From contig NZ_QSQT01000017.1 in the NCBI RefSeq assembly GCF_003437535.1, positions 19,145-83,144 of the forward strand: DNA of 64,000 bases, given 5' to 3'. The first letter of the stretch is position 1, and each line of letters opens with the position of its first letter. Shown here in pieces: positions 35,193-43,251 of the stretch. The stretch comes from Phocaeicola plebeius (GTDB taxonomy: Bacteria; Bacteroidota; Bacteroidia; Bacteroidales; Bacteroidaceae). Below the pieces are notes generated by a model. The model worked only from the letters and a program-made list of their open reading frames with translations. It searched no databases and was not told the origin of the DNA. The position numbers and the translations under genes are program-made.

Positions 35193-36938
35193 TTAAGCTG
35201 CAATATCTTCCTCTTGTGGCTGTTCTTCGGTCTGCATCCCTACTTCGGATTGCTGTTTGTCAGATTGCTCCGCTTCCTGCTTTGCTTGTTCCTGCACCAA
35301 AAGAACGGCTTTTTTCTCTTCGATACGTTGGTGACGCTTCTCATACACTTCATTATGTCCGTTCTTGATGTCTGCCAACAGGTCGGGCATATGTTTTTGT
35401 GCGAAGTCAAGCAAGAGGGATGCAATGGCATTGTTGCCGTATGCGTTCTTGAAATTAGCAATTAGAAAATCCCTGCGAATAATCGCTTTCTGCTTGCTCG
35501 TGAGGTTGGCAATGATGTTTATCTTTTCTTCATCTGTAAGGTAGGAATAAGGCTTTTTTTCCTCGATACCTACCGCTTCGAAATGCTCTTTGCGGAGGGA
35601 TGATAGCAAGAAGAAATAAATCATCTTGTCCTCGTCTTGCCCAAACTTGCAATCGGACATATCAACCTCCAAAATCTGTTTTTTTGTGTCCTCTACAGTC
35701 TTTTCAAGGGCAATTTCCTTGTTGCGTTTGTCTTGCTTTTCCAACTTCTCTACCGGTGAAAGCGTCTGCTCCTGTTTTGTGTCATTGGTAGTACAGGTAA
35801 CTTTCGGAACATAACAGAGTACGATGTCCTTGCTCTCAATACGGAAATAAAGGATGATTTCACCTGCTTCACTTCGGGTACGGATTTCTTCGCATTCTTC
35901 CGTGTAATCGTTCAAATCCTGTTCGAACTCGCTCTGTGCCTGTTCGTATTCTTCGGTGGTGTCGTACTCATCTTTTCGGGGTGCTTCAGGCTGTTCGGGA
36001 TATGCCTTTGCATAATAGTTAAGGCTTTCCACTTCGTAACCCATGGCGGTAAGACGTTCTACTACGGCTTCATTGCTGTTGAAACTTTCATAGCAGAGGG
36101 ATACCTCAGGGCGTTCTTCCATAAGGCGCACGGCTTTCTCCGTGAGATATGCTGCATTCATTTCAGCAAGGCAAGTACGATTGGCGCAATTTCCGCAACC
36201 ACCCTCGCAAAATAACATCATATTATTTGTATTGTGAGGACACGACAGACAGAGGGTCTTGTCAAATGCGTATCGCTCCAAGTCGGTGGTATATTGCCGT
36301 TCGATGTTCCGTGCAACATCAGAGGCTTTCATTCCTCGCCAACTATTGTACTGCACCCCCTCTTTAAGATGCTTGTTGTACACCTCTTTCTGAATATCTT
36401 CCCCATAACGGCAAATTTCGCTCGCTACGCTGATTGTGATTTCGTCCTGTTCCAAAAGCTGTGCGATTTCGGGCATTAAGGAAACGAATTTAAGGCGTGT
36501 GCGGATATAGCTTTCGTTTTTACCGAACTGCACCGCCAAAGACTGCACATCGTGGCGACCACTATCAATGAGCTTTTGGTAGGCATTTGCTTCCTCTATC
36601 GGGGTAACATCCTTGCGCTGGAGGTTTTCAGTTACCGCCATTTCTTCGGCAACTTCGTCTGAAATTTCCATAACGACAGCCGGAATGTCTTCCAATCCTG
36701 CCATGAGGGAGGCACGATATCGGCGTTCTCCAAAAACAATCTCAAAGCGGTTGTCTTCTATTGGGCGTACTCCAATAGGCTGTAACACACCCTGCTGACG
36801 AATACTCTCGGAAAGTTCTGCAAGGCTCGCTTCGTCAAAATTCTTACGTGGGTTGTAATTGTTCGGCTGCACGTTTGCCAATGCTACCATTGTGATGTTT
36901 TTCTCTACTGATTGAATTGCTGTTGCTTCCATAATCAT
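35193..36938 (-). CDS. ParB/Spo0J-family nuclease-like protein, large form
   Basis: 581 residues. The N-terminal ParB domain is clear: NNYNPRKNFDEASLAELSES, QQGVLQPIGVRP and GERRYRA (70-76), followed by the EEMAVTENLQRKDVTPIEEA box and an HTH region. A cysteine-rich zinc-like segment follows at about 235-262 (CLSCPHN...CEGGCGNC...C). The remaining 300 residues are acidic and helical with a Gln/Glu-rich tail. It is twice the length of chromosomal ParB and matches the large ParB-like proteins of Bacteroidetes ICEs, whose role in element maintenance is unproven. It is not next to parA; leader copy 2 precedes it by 39 bases. Confidence 0.88.
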   Translation of the reverse strand: MIMEATAIQSVEKNITMVALANVQPNNYNPRKNFDEASLAELSESIRQQGVLQPIGVRPIEDNRFEIVFGERRYRASLMAGLEDIPAVVMEISDEVAEEMAVTENLQRKDVTPIEEANAYQKLIDSGRHDVQSLAVQFGKNESYIRTRLKFVSLMPEIAQLLEQDEITISVASEICRYGEDIQKEVYNKHLKEGVQYNSWRGMKASDVARNIERQYTTDLERYAFDKTLCLSCPHNTNNMMLFCEGGCGNCANRTCLAEMNAAYLTEKAVRLMEERPEVSLCYESFNSNEAVVERLTAMGYEVESLNYYAKAYPEQPEAPRKDEYDTTEEYEQAQSEFEQDLNDYTEECEEIRTRSEAGEIILYFRIESKDIVLCYVPKVTCTTNDTKQEQTLSPVEKLEKQDKRNKEIALEKTVEDTKKQILEVDMSDCKFGQDEDKMIYFFLLSSLRKEHFEAVGIEEKKPYSYLTDEEKINIIANLTSKQKAIIRRDFLIANFKNAYGNNAIASLLLDFAQKHMPDLLADIKNGHNEVYEKRHQRIEEKKAVLLVQEQAKQEAEQSDKQQSEVGMQTEEQPQEEDIAA

Positions 36939-36976
36939 AAAAATTTAATTGGTTTTAATATTTAATTTTTTATTTT

Positions 36977-37193
36977 CCCTTTGTTCGGTTCTCTTTTCTG
37001 CCTGAACCGCTTGGGATTTACAGATGCTTTACAAGGACTGACGAATAAGCGATTTCCGACGCTTTTTCCGGAAAATTACTCTTTCGCAGAAAGGAAGAAT
37101 TTTATAGGAAATGCACTTCAAAGCGACGGAATCAAGCGCGGCAGTCCACCTTTGCGTCTGGAAAACCAACCGGTGATGGCAGGAATGGACCGG
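36977..37193 (-). repeat. Leader repeat, copy 2, upstream of the parB-like gene
   Basis: Second copy of the repeat at 34716-34930, starting CCCTTTGTTCGGTTC (36977-36991) and ending ...GGACCGG near 37193. A shorter related block, CCCTCTGTTTGGCCT at 40612-40626, stands in the same place before ssb. On the minus strand the shared block reads GAACCGAACARAGGG and precedes the start codon. The rest of the gap 36939-37486 holds only the ATPase promoter. Confidence 0.8.
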
Positions 37194-37388
37194 ATGAGTG
37201 GCATTAAAAGAATATAGAAAAGGAAGAATACGCTGAAAGGCGGATGGTAAAACGGATGGAACTATAAAGGGATGATTAACGATACAACGGGACAAGCGGA
37301 AGGACGTAAGACCAGACGGTGTAAAACAGGAATGGAACTTACCAGATAAAAATCCTTTGAGCCATTTCGCTAAATAAATCTGTATCAA

Positions 37389-37459
37389 TTGCCTGTTTTA
37401 CCAGAAATTTGCAGTATTTTTGCAGTAACGAAACAGCTGTTTCGGAAACAGCCGTTTCG
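37389..37459 (+). promoter_or_regulatory. Promoter with tandem palindromic operators before the AAA ATPase
   Basis: TATTTTTG (37415-37422) fits the -7 box and TTG at 37389-37391 a -33 box (spacer 23, long). At the expected start of transcription stands the perfect 16-base palindrome CGAAACAGCTGTTTCG (37429-37444), followed directly by a near-copy GAAACAGCCGTTTCG (37445-37459). This is a clean two-site operator and points to tight repression, possibly autoregulation. Confidence 0.65.
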
Positions 37460-37486
37460 GAAATGGCAATAAAAAAGGATAAGGAT

Positions 37487-38806
37487 ATGAGATTTTTTGA
37501 CAGGACAGAAGAAATAGCCTCTCTTCGCAAGATTCGCGAAATGGCCAAAAACAATGCTCAGTTTACAGTGGTAACGGGACGTCGCCGTATCGGTAAGACA
37601 TCACTCGTGTGGAAGGCATACGAGGACGAACCGATTCTCTATTTCTTTGTTGCCCGGAAAGCCGAAGGCGATTTGTGTGAGGATTACCGGCTTGAAATAG
37701 AGAACAAGTTGGGAGTCCCAACCATGGGGCGGGCCGAACACTTCACCGATGTGTTCGAGTACCTGATGAAACTTTCGGCAGAACGTCCCATCACACTCTT
37801 TATCGACGAGTTCCAGGAGTTTTTCCGTGTGAACAAATCGGTGTTCAGCGATATGCAGCGCATCTGGGATCTATACAGCCCGAAGTCCCGTATTAACCTG
37901 ATTGTCTGTGGTTCGATTTATTCCATGATGACAAAGATATTCAAAGATAAGAAAGAGCCGTTGTATAACCGGCAGTCGCGCTTTATGACTGTGCGTCCGT
38001 TTACCCCAACTGTTCTGAAAGATATTCTTTCGGAATACAATCCCGGCTACACGGCGGAAGATCTGCTGGCCTTGTACGCTTTCACGGGCGGTGTGGCGAA
38101 GTATGTACAACTACTCGTGGATGCAGGAGCAACAACCAAAACGACTATGCTCGACCAGATTATAAAGGCCGACTCCATATTTTTGGGCGAGGGTAAAGCG
38201 ATTCTTATCGAAGAGTTCGGCAAGGATTACGGAATCTATTTCTCCATACTATCGGCCATTGCACGAGGAAAAACATCCCGTTCGGAAATTGAAAACGTGG
38301 TAGGCAAGGAAATCGGCGGTTATCTTACCAAGCTGGAGAAAGAATACGAAATCATATCGAAGAAGCAACCGCTGTTCGAGAAGAGTTCCGCCAAGAATGT
38401 CCGGTATGTCATCGAGGATAATTTTTTCACGTTCTGGTTCCGCTTCATCTACAAGTACAGCTATATGCTGGAGATAGAGAACTATGGAAGTGTGAAGATG
38501 ATTATAGGTCGGGATTATGAAACTTTCAGCGGTCTGATGCTTGAACGTTACTTTAAGCGTGTACTGATAGAACGGCAAGTCTATACGCGTATCGGAGGCT
38601 GGTGGGACCGCAAGGGTGAGAACGAAATAGACATAGTAGCTGAAAACGAACTGGACGATACGGCGACATTTTTCGAAGTCAAACGCAAGGCCGAAAATAT
38701 CGACATGGAAAAACTGGAAGCGAAAGCAGCCGCTTTCATGCGTGCAACGGGAGAGTTCAAAGGTTATTCCCTGTCATACAAAGGGTTGTCAATGACTGAT
38801 ATGTAG
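37487..38806 (+). CDS. AAA ATPase of the ATPase_2/DUF234 family
   Basis: I start at the ATG at 37487 (MRFFDRTEEIASLRKI, the usual family opening, with AAGGA upstream); frames reading from 37409 (TTG) or 37463 (ATG) run through the operator. The 440-residue product has Walker A GRRRIGKTSL (about 34-43), Walker B ITLFIDEFQEFF (about 104-115), then NLIVCGSIYSMM and a C-terminal DUF234 nuclease-like part with an E-V-K core (TATFFEVKRK). The family is widespread in archaea and bacteria with no settled role; some members look like toxins or defence ATPases. It is the only plus-strand gene in this region and has its own operator and terminator, like an independent cargo cassette. Confidence 0.85.
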   Translation: MRFFDRTEEIASLRKIREMAKNNAQFTVVTGRRRIGKTSLVWKAYEDEPILYFFVARKAEGDLCEDYRLEIENKLGVPTMGRAEHFTDVFEYLMKLSAERPITLFIDEFQEFFRVNKSVFSDMQRIWDLYSPKSRINLIVCGSIYSMMTKIFKDKKEPLYNRQSRFMTVRPFTPTVLKDILSEYNPGYTAEDLLALYAFTGGVAKYVQLLVDAGATTKTTMLDQIIKADSIFLGEGKAILIEEFGKDYGIYFSILSAIARGKTSRSEIENVVGKEIGGYLTKLEKEYEIISKKQPLFEKSSAKNVRYVIEDNFFTFWFRFIYKYSYMLEIENYGSVKMIIGRDYETFSGLMLERYFKRVLIERQVYTRIGGWWDRKGENEIDIVAENELDDTATFFEVKRKAENIDMEKLEAKAAAFMRATGEFKGYSLSYKGLSMTDM

Positions 38807-38853
38807 CAATACATATCGGCATAACGTACTAACAGAAGTCACAGATTTAAAAG

Positions 38854-38892
38854 AACGGGAAGCGAGGAACATATCCTCACTTACCGTTTTTT
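38854..38892. terminator. Terminator between the ATPase and the RHH gene
   Basis: AACGG...CGAGG from 38854 pairs with CCTC...CCGTT, followed by a run of T to 38892. It overlaps the last codons of the minus-strand RHH gene and would stop the convergent ATPase transcript. Confidence 0.65.
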
Positions 38893-39131
38893 TCCAAATA
38901 CTCCTTCATCGCCTCATTTACAATGTCTCTCAATGACATATTCTTCTCAATAGCAAGGAATTTCATACGCGTATGAACACTCTTGTCGATAACGAAATTG
39001 CAATGTACCGCAGGCTCTTTTTCAGTTTTAAGCGGTGTGGCTTCCTTCTTTTGCGGAGATTTCTTCGTGGATGACAGCAATCCGTCCAGTCCGCTTTTCA
39101 TACTGTCTTTCAATAAATCACTCTTGCCCAT
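38877..39131 (-). CDS. Ribbon-helix-helix partner of ParA
   Basis: 84 residues: a basic unstructured N-terminal half (SSTKKSPQKKEATPLKTEKE) and a C-terminal RHH-like fold (HCNFVIDKSVHTRMKFLAIE, then KNMSLRDIVNEAMKEYLEK). This resembles ParG/Omega-type centromere-binding proteins. It starts six bases after the parA stop, so the two form the par operon. It is the likely binder of the pentamer array upstream of parA. Confidence 0.85.
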   Translation of the reverse strand: MGKSDLLKDSMKSGLDGLLSSTKKSPQKKEATPLKTEKEPAVHCNFVIDKSVHTRMKFLAIEKNMSLRDIVNEAMKEYLEKNGK

Positions 39132-39137
39132 ATTGTC

Positions 39138-39893
39138 TTATTTTAATTTCAAAACCTCTTGTGCCAAAGCCATATAATCTTTGGCTCCATTGCAGTTCTT
39201 ATTGTACTCAAAGACGTTCTTTCCCTTTATAGGAGCTTCGGCCAGTGCCACATTGTCCCGTACAATCGTTTTAAACACTTTGTCACAGAAAGAGTCATTG
39301 ATAATTTCAGCTACGCTCTTGTTGAGTGTCTTGCGCTTGTCAAACTGGGTAATAACAATGCCACCAATACTCAGGTTCGGATTCAGGCGTTCCTTGACAA
39401 TCTCAATTACGCTTGTAATCTTCGCCATTCCGCGCATGGCGAGGAATTGTGCCTGCACCGGAATAATCAGAAAGTCCGCTGTGGTAAGGGCATTGAGTGT
39501 CAGCAAGCCCAGTGAAGGTGGACAGTCAATCAGGATGTAGTCAAACTTCCGACTGTCAAGTAATTTCGCAATCAGGCCTTTCAGTATCAACTCACGTCCC
39601 GGCTCGTTTATCAGTTCGGATTCTGCCGCCGACAGGTCGAGACAGGACGGCACAACAGCAAGTCCGTTCTCCAGTTCGATAACCGGTAAGGGATATTCAC
39701 CTCTCATTGCCCCATACACCGTTTGTTCTTCCTCAATGGAGAGACCACACGATTCTGTAAGATTTGCCTGCCCGTCCATGTCGATAGCCAGTACACGCTT
39801 TTTCTTCTGTCGCAAAGCAGCGGCAAGATTGATGGTGGTAGTTGTCTTGCCAACCCCACCCTTATGATTCAAAACAGCTATAATTTTTGTCAT
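39138..39893 (-). CDS. parA: ParA family partition ATPase
   Basis: 251 residues with the deviant Walker A KGGVGKTT (about 10-17, in LNHKGGVGKTTTTINLA), switch I DMDGQANLTESCG and Walker B YILIDCPPSLG. It is the small ParA type without an N-terminal HTH. With the RHH gene it would segregate the ICE when it is excised, or keep it in the lineage during replication. Control is probably by RHH binding to the array directly upstream. Confidence 0.95.
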   Translation of the reverse strand: MTKIIAVLNHKGGVGKTTTTINLAAALRQKKKRVLAIDMDGQANLTESCGLSIEEEQTVYGAMRGEYPLPVIELENGLAVVPSCLDLSAAESELINEPGRELILKGLIAKLLDSRKFDYILIDCPPSLGLLTLNALTTADFLIIPVQAQFLAMRGMAKITSVIEIVKERLNPNLSIGGIVITQFDKRKTLNKSVAEIINDSFCDKVFKTIVRDNVALAEAPIKGKNVFEYNKNCNGAKDYMALAQEVLKLK

Positions 39894-39926
39894 AATTTGA
39901 TGTCTTTATATGCGATACAAAGATAA

Positions 39927-40120
39927 TACTATTCTTAGTAAATACTATAATTAGTATATACTATTTTACTAAAAAAAGTATTTTAGTATTTACTACTATA
40001 CTAAAATACTAATAAACTAAATGTAGTAAGTACTACTTTCAGTAATAGCTAACTTACTAACTTCCTACTTTACTATAATTAGTAAATACTACATTTAGTA
40101 TTTGTTGTTGTTCAATACTA
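39927..40120. repeat. TACTA/TAGTA pentamer array upstream of parA (candidate parS/operator)
   Basis: I count 19 copies of TACTA or its complement TAGTA within 194 bases, in both orientations and often as paired TAGTAAATACTA-like units (for example 39936-39947). The array lies between the ssb stop and the parA start. Iterated short sites upstream of a parA-RHH operon are the usual build of type Ib partition centromeres, where the RHH protein binds and also represses its own operon. Confidence 0.75.
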
Positions 40121-40131
40121 TATGCACATCA

Positions 40132-40545
40132 TCAGAACGGCAAGTCTTCCTTGTCCTCTTGCGGCATAGCTACCGGTGGTACAGGTGCATTGCTTGCGGC
40201 ATCCGTCGGACTCTCTGCTTCTGAAGTTGTACCCTCACGCTTTCCGGTATTGATGAACTCCAATGCGTCTGCCGTAATGGATAGTTGAATCTGACAGTTT
40301 TCATCCTTATCCTTCCACAGTGAAGCCGAAAGTGTCCCTTCAATGAGCAGTAACCGTCCTTTGGTAAGATATTCGGATAGTCGAATATGGTTCTCTTTCT
40401 TACTCCGTACCCTTACCCAAGTAGTGATGCTGTTTCCATGTGAATAGTCATCTACCGCAATATCAAATGCAATGAATGAACCGTGTGCTCCAGTAATAAC
40501 CTGGCAATCCTTGCCAATGCGACCAATTGTGTGAACGTATAACAT
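40132..40545 (-). CDS. ssb: Single-stranded DNA-binding protein
   Basis: 137 residues. The OB-fold reads from YVHTIGRIGKDCQV through FIAFDIAVDD, TTWVRVRSKK and LLIEGTLSASLW; the acidic C-terminal tip EDKEDLPF, which recruits replication proteins, is intact. It would coat the single strand arriving by conjugation. A leader-like block (40612-40626) precedes it by 67 bases. Confidence 0.95.
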   Translation of the reverse strand: MLYVHTIGRIGKDCQVITGAHGSFIAFDIAVDDYSHGNSITTWVRVRSKKENHIRLSEYLTKGRLLLIEGTLSASLWKDKDENCQIQLSITADALEFINTGKREGTTSEAESPTDAASNAPVPPVAMPQEDKEDLPF

Positions 40546-41327
40546 AATAAATTCTTTTTGTGGCAGGTGGTTAATCCTACCGTTACCTTAGTTTATAAAT
40601 ATTCTTTATTTCCCTCTGTTTGGCCTGTTTGCGACCTCCGGGATGATTTTTTCTGCATCCAAAGGCGGCAGGAACAATCTGGCAAGGCTGAAGAGGAAAA
40701 ATACGCTCACCAGCGGAGAGGAAGATTTTTGCGCTTCACTTGCGGCTGAATGCCGGCATTGACATGACTGGGACTGGCGATTACCTTTGCGGAAAAATTC
40801 AATCCACGGCAGGTTGCACGGCAGCAGAAAAGCGATAAATAGAAGTATATAAAAAAGGAATAGAAAACGCTAAAGCAGGGAATAATAAAACAGGAGAACG
40901 GACATGCAGGACTAAGATCCAAAGACTACCTTGAAACTGTGAATAGTGATATAGTTATATCATTCCGCAATTTCAAGTCTGTTCGTGTACCCTTTGAAAA
41001 ATAACTTGACGCACTTTATGTAACGCGCTACACAAAGCGTGTCAGATTTTTCTTGTAGCAGGCTATCAGTCCTTATACAAAGGGATATAGAAAAAAATTA
41101 TAAAAGTAACCGACAATAGCTAACGTCAAATACCCCTTGCTCCAATGACCTGATTAGACTATTAAGTCCATAATCACTTATATGTTCATGGATACACACG
41201 ACGGCCATACAGATAATGACCGCTATTAATACAAAGTATCCGGATAGGGATTTACGCAGCAATGGAGCTTTGCGAATATTTTATGGTATTCTACTTATCA
41301 ATATGATATGTACTATAAATAAAATTT
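40546..41327. other. Long intergenic region between ssb and the TetR gene
   Basis: 782 bases with no supportable gene. It holds the CCCTCTGTTTGGCCT block (40612-40626) shared with the leader repeats, a nested inverted repeat (40930-40977), and a TAACGCGCTA motif (41021-41030) nearly equal to the palindrome at 10586-10595. Between 41060 and 41327 I see nothing but AT-rich DNA. Confidence 0.7.
40930..40977. repeat. Nested inverted repeat (site candidate for oriT or regulator)
   Basis: Outer CTTGAAA (40930-40936) and TTTCAAG (40971-40977), inner TGATATA (40947-40953) and TATATCA (40956-40962), both perfect. The two-level plan is like that at 10501-10552. An oriT is still unplaced in the element and such hairpins are common beside nic sites, but there is no relaxase gene here. 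Confidence 0.45.
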
Positions 41328-42104
41328 TTAGCTTTCCTTTGAAAGTTCTCGTGAATTTCTATGGCTATTTGAAAGTAACATTTTTAAGTCATTTTTATTG
41401 ATGCCCATGTATTTACATATTTTAAACTCACTTATGCCGTCTGATAACATTTCTTGAGCTGCTTTTCTATTCCTTTCATACGCTTCCAGTTTGTCAAAAA
41501 TGGTATCTGTTAGATAATCTATCCATTCGAAAAAGACCTTTTCCCCTTCTTGAGTACTAAAATCTATTGTACAGGTTTTCGCACACCTCCTATGAAGTAT
41601 CAGATAATAAATTCCTCCAATCAGATTCGCCATAATAGCTTTAATATTGATTTTCGCCGGTTTAAACAGATTGTCATAAAACGCAATCAAATTTAGATTC
41701 ATAATATCCCGTGTTTCTGCTGTTCGCTTTGTCGTTTCATTAATAACCGACATTTCATAAAGTAACAACTTTTGCATTACAGTGTTATCAGACAAGTTCC
41801 TATAAAGGGTCTTGAATGTTTCCGCAAAAAACTTTTTAGGTCCCAATATGTTCAGGCTGGAAACGTCAATAGTATCATTGATCCAGAAATCATACTGCTT
41901 GGCAAGCCTGTCGTAAAGGTTTTCCATTGAGCCGTATCTTCTATAAAACACATTAGCTTCTATGTTTGCAGCTTTCATCAATGCACTCAAATTGACATTA
42001 CCAAAACCATATTCAGCTACAAGCTTTTCAAGTTCGGATATTACCTCCTTGTCTATTTGTTCATTTGTCCTCCTATTTCGAGCTTTCTTTTCTTTCTGTT
42101 TCAC
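41328..42104 (-). CDS. TetR-family transcriptional regulator
   Basis: 258 residues. The N-terminal DNA-binding part has AEYGFGNVNLSALMKAANIE followed by ANVFYRRYGSMENLY, the TetR HTH plus the YxRYGSxExLY element. The ligand domain includes two cysteines (CAKTC) and a helical dimer face. The C-terminal extension (ISEFKICKYMGINKNDLKML, residues about 225-245) looks like a second small HTH, unusual for TetR. It stands at the border between the ssb/par region and the T6SS, so it may control either; no operator was identified. Confidence 0.85.
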   Translation of the reverse strand: MKQKEKKARNRRTNEQIDKEVISELEKLVAEYGFGNVNLSALMKAANIEANVFYRRYGSMENLYDRLAKQYDFWINDTIDVSSLNILGPKKFFAETFKTLYRNLSDNTVMQKLLLYEMSVINETTKRTAETRDIMNLNLIAFYDNLFKPAKINIKAIMANLIGGIYYLILHRRCAKTCTIDFSTQEGEKVFFEWIDYLTDTIFDKLEAYERNRKAAQEMLSDGISEFKICKYMGINKNDLKMLLSNSHRNSRELSKES

Positions 42105-42289
42105 TATTATATAGTATGTTATAAAAATAAATCTGCAAAAATCAGTAAAAGGAAATATTTTTATTTTAGCTTTCGATAAACTTCTTCTTTTCTGAATTGA
42201 CGATAATATCCCAAGGTAGGCTGTAAGTATTTATACAGCTATTCCATTCTCTTTTCATTTGTTTTGATATAGAGCAATTGGGTCTGTTG

Positions 42290-42319
42290 CAAATATACAT
42301 TTTTATGCTTTACAAACAA
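42290..42319 (-). promoter_or_regulatory. Probable promoter of the TetR gene
   Basis: On the minus strand TATATTTG (complement of 42290-42297) is an exact -7 box, with TTG (complement of 42317-42319) 19 bases upstream. The leader would be about 180 bases. The rest of the 569-base gap 42105-42673 shows no gene. Confidence 0.65.
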
Positions 42320-42673
42320 TAGACAGAATATAAAAACTACGTTTACCAATAAATTTGCATTTCAATAATAGACGTATTAATTTACTTATTTATTGCTATA
42401 TTATAGGAAAATCTCCAATTTGAAAAAAGAACACTCACTACACGAAGAAAACTTGCTGCACATCTACATTAAATCCCTGATAGTTTCCGGTTGCGATAAG
42501 AGAAGTCAATTTAAATGAGACCCTAATGATTTCATATAAAGAAAACTTCATGTTGGATTATTCATGTGAGAATTATAAGAATGAAGAAGCATTATATATC
42601 GAAAAATGAAACTCTATTTTTTCTTTGAAAGAGGATGTATTACGTTTTATATTCACTGTGTAATGACATCTTA

Positions 42674-43246
42674 TTATTTTGTTGAGAAGTGTTCTTTTAC
42701 AAAGAATTTCGAAAAGGATAATACATCATCAAAATCATAGAACATATTATAAGTTACGGCTACTAAATAATCAGCTTCCACAAAAACAAGACACATAACA
42801 GGAGCCTCTGATATAATATCAATAATCGCATAGTCCTGTTTTTTTAATTCTTCTATTTTTGAGGTTATGGGGGCATGACTCTTTATATTAGATAGAATAT
42901 TGATTTCTATAGAGTAATATTGTATATTTTTCTTTGATTTATTTGGGACTTTAATGAGATAATGCTTACAACAATATCCGATCTTAGCCAACTCTGTCTG
43001 TTCGTTCACATTATTACAAAAAGCGTTTAAAATAGGAGAGATTATGTATTTATGAGACGAGACAAATAAAGCAGTATCTTTGGAATTAGTATCCTCATAG
43101 ACAATATTATTATCCCAACAATAATTGAAATTTTCAAGTACCTTATATGAAAACTTATCAGATATACTATCGCTACAGATTGCAGCAGCATGAAGATATG
43201 CACACATACAAAATATAGTACATAGTATATATTTTATGTTACACAT
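42674..43246 (-). CDS. Exported protein, candidate immunity protein for the adjacent T6SS effector
   Basis: 190 residues with a signal peptide (IKYILCTIFCMCAYLHAAA-IC). The mature part contains NFNYCWDNNIVYEDTNSKDT, IGYCCKHYLIKVPNKSKKN and several cysteines; no family is recognised. It starts five bases after the stop of the frameshifted effector gene, the usual bicistronic arrangement of a T6SS effector with its immunity protein. Export to the periplasm suits an effector that attacks peptidoglycan. Low GC content (about 30 percent by eye) compared with the tss genes is typical of exchangeable effector cargo. Confidence 0.7.
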   Translation of the reverse strand: MCNIKYILCTIFCMCAYLHAAAICSDSISDKFSYKVLENFNYCWDNNIVYEDTNSKDTALFVSSHKYIISPILNAFCNNVNEQTELAKIGYCCKHYLIKVPNKSKKNIQYYSIEINILSNIKSHAPITSKIEELKKQDYAIIDIISEAPVMCLVFVEADYLVAVTYNMFYDFDDVLSFSKFFVKEHFSTK

Positions 43247-43251
43247 AAATC

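Noticed and set aside
36981..37217. Plus-strand open frame of 78 codons
   Set aside because: It crosses leader repeat copy 2 and is best explained as non-coding, antisense to the parB leader.
39927..40120. CRISPR array
   Set aside because: The pentamers are short, unevenly spaced and in both orientations, with no spacers of constant length and no cas genes.
40558..40749. Plus-strand open frame of 63 codons after ssb
   Set aside because: No family features, no ribosome site, and it lies on the upstream side of ssb in a region related to the leaders.
40612..41000. A third full leader repeat before ssb
   Set aside because: Only the first 15 bases match well (CCCTCTGTTTGGCCT); the rest shows weak likeness, so I report just the block.
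41216..41401. Plus-strand open frame of 61 codons
   Set aside because: It overlaps the 3' end of the TetR gene in antisense and looks like chance in AT-rich DNA.
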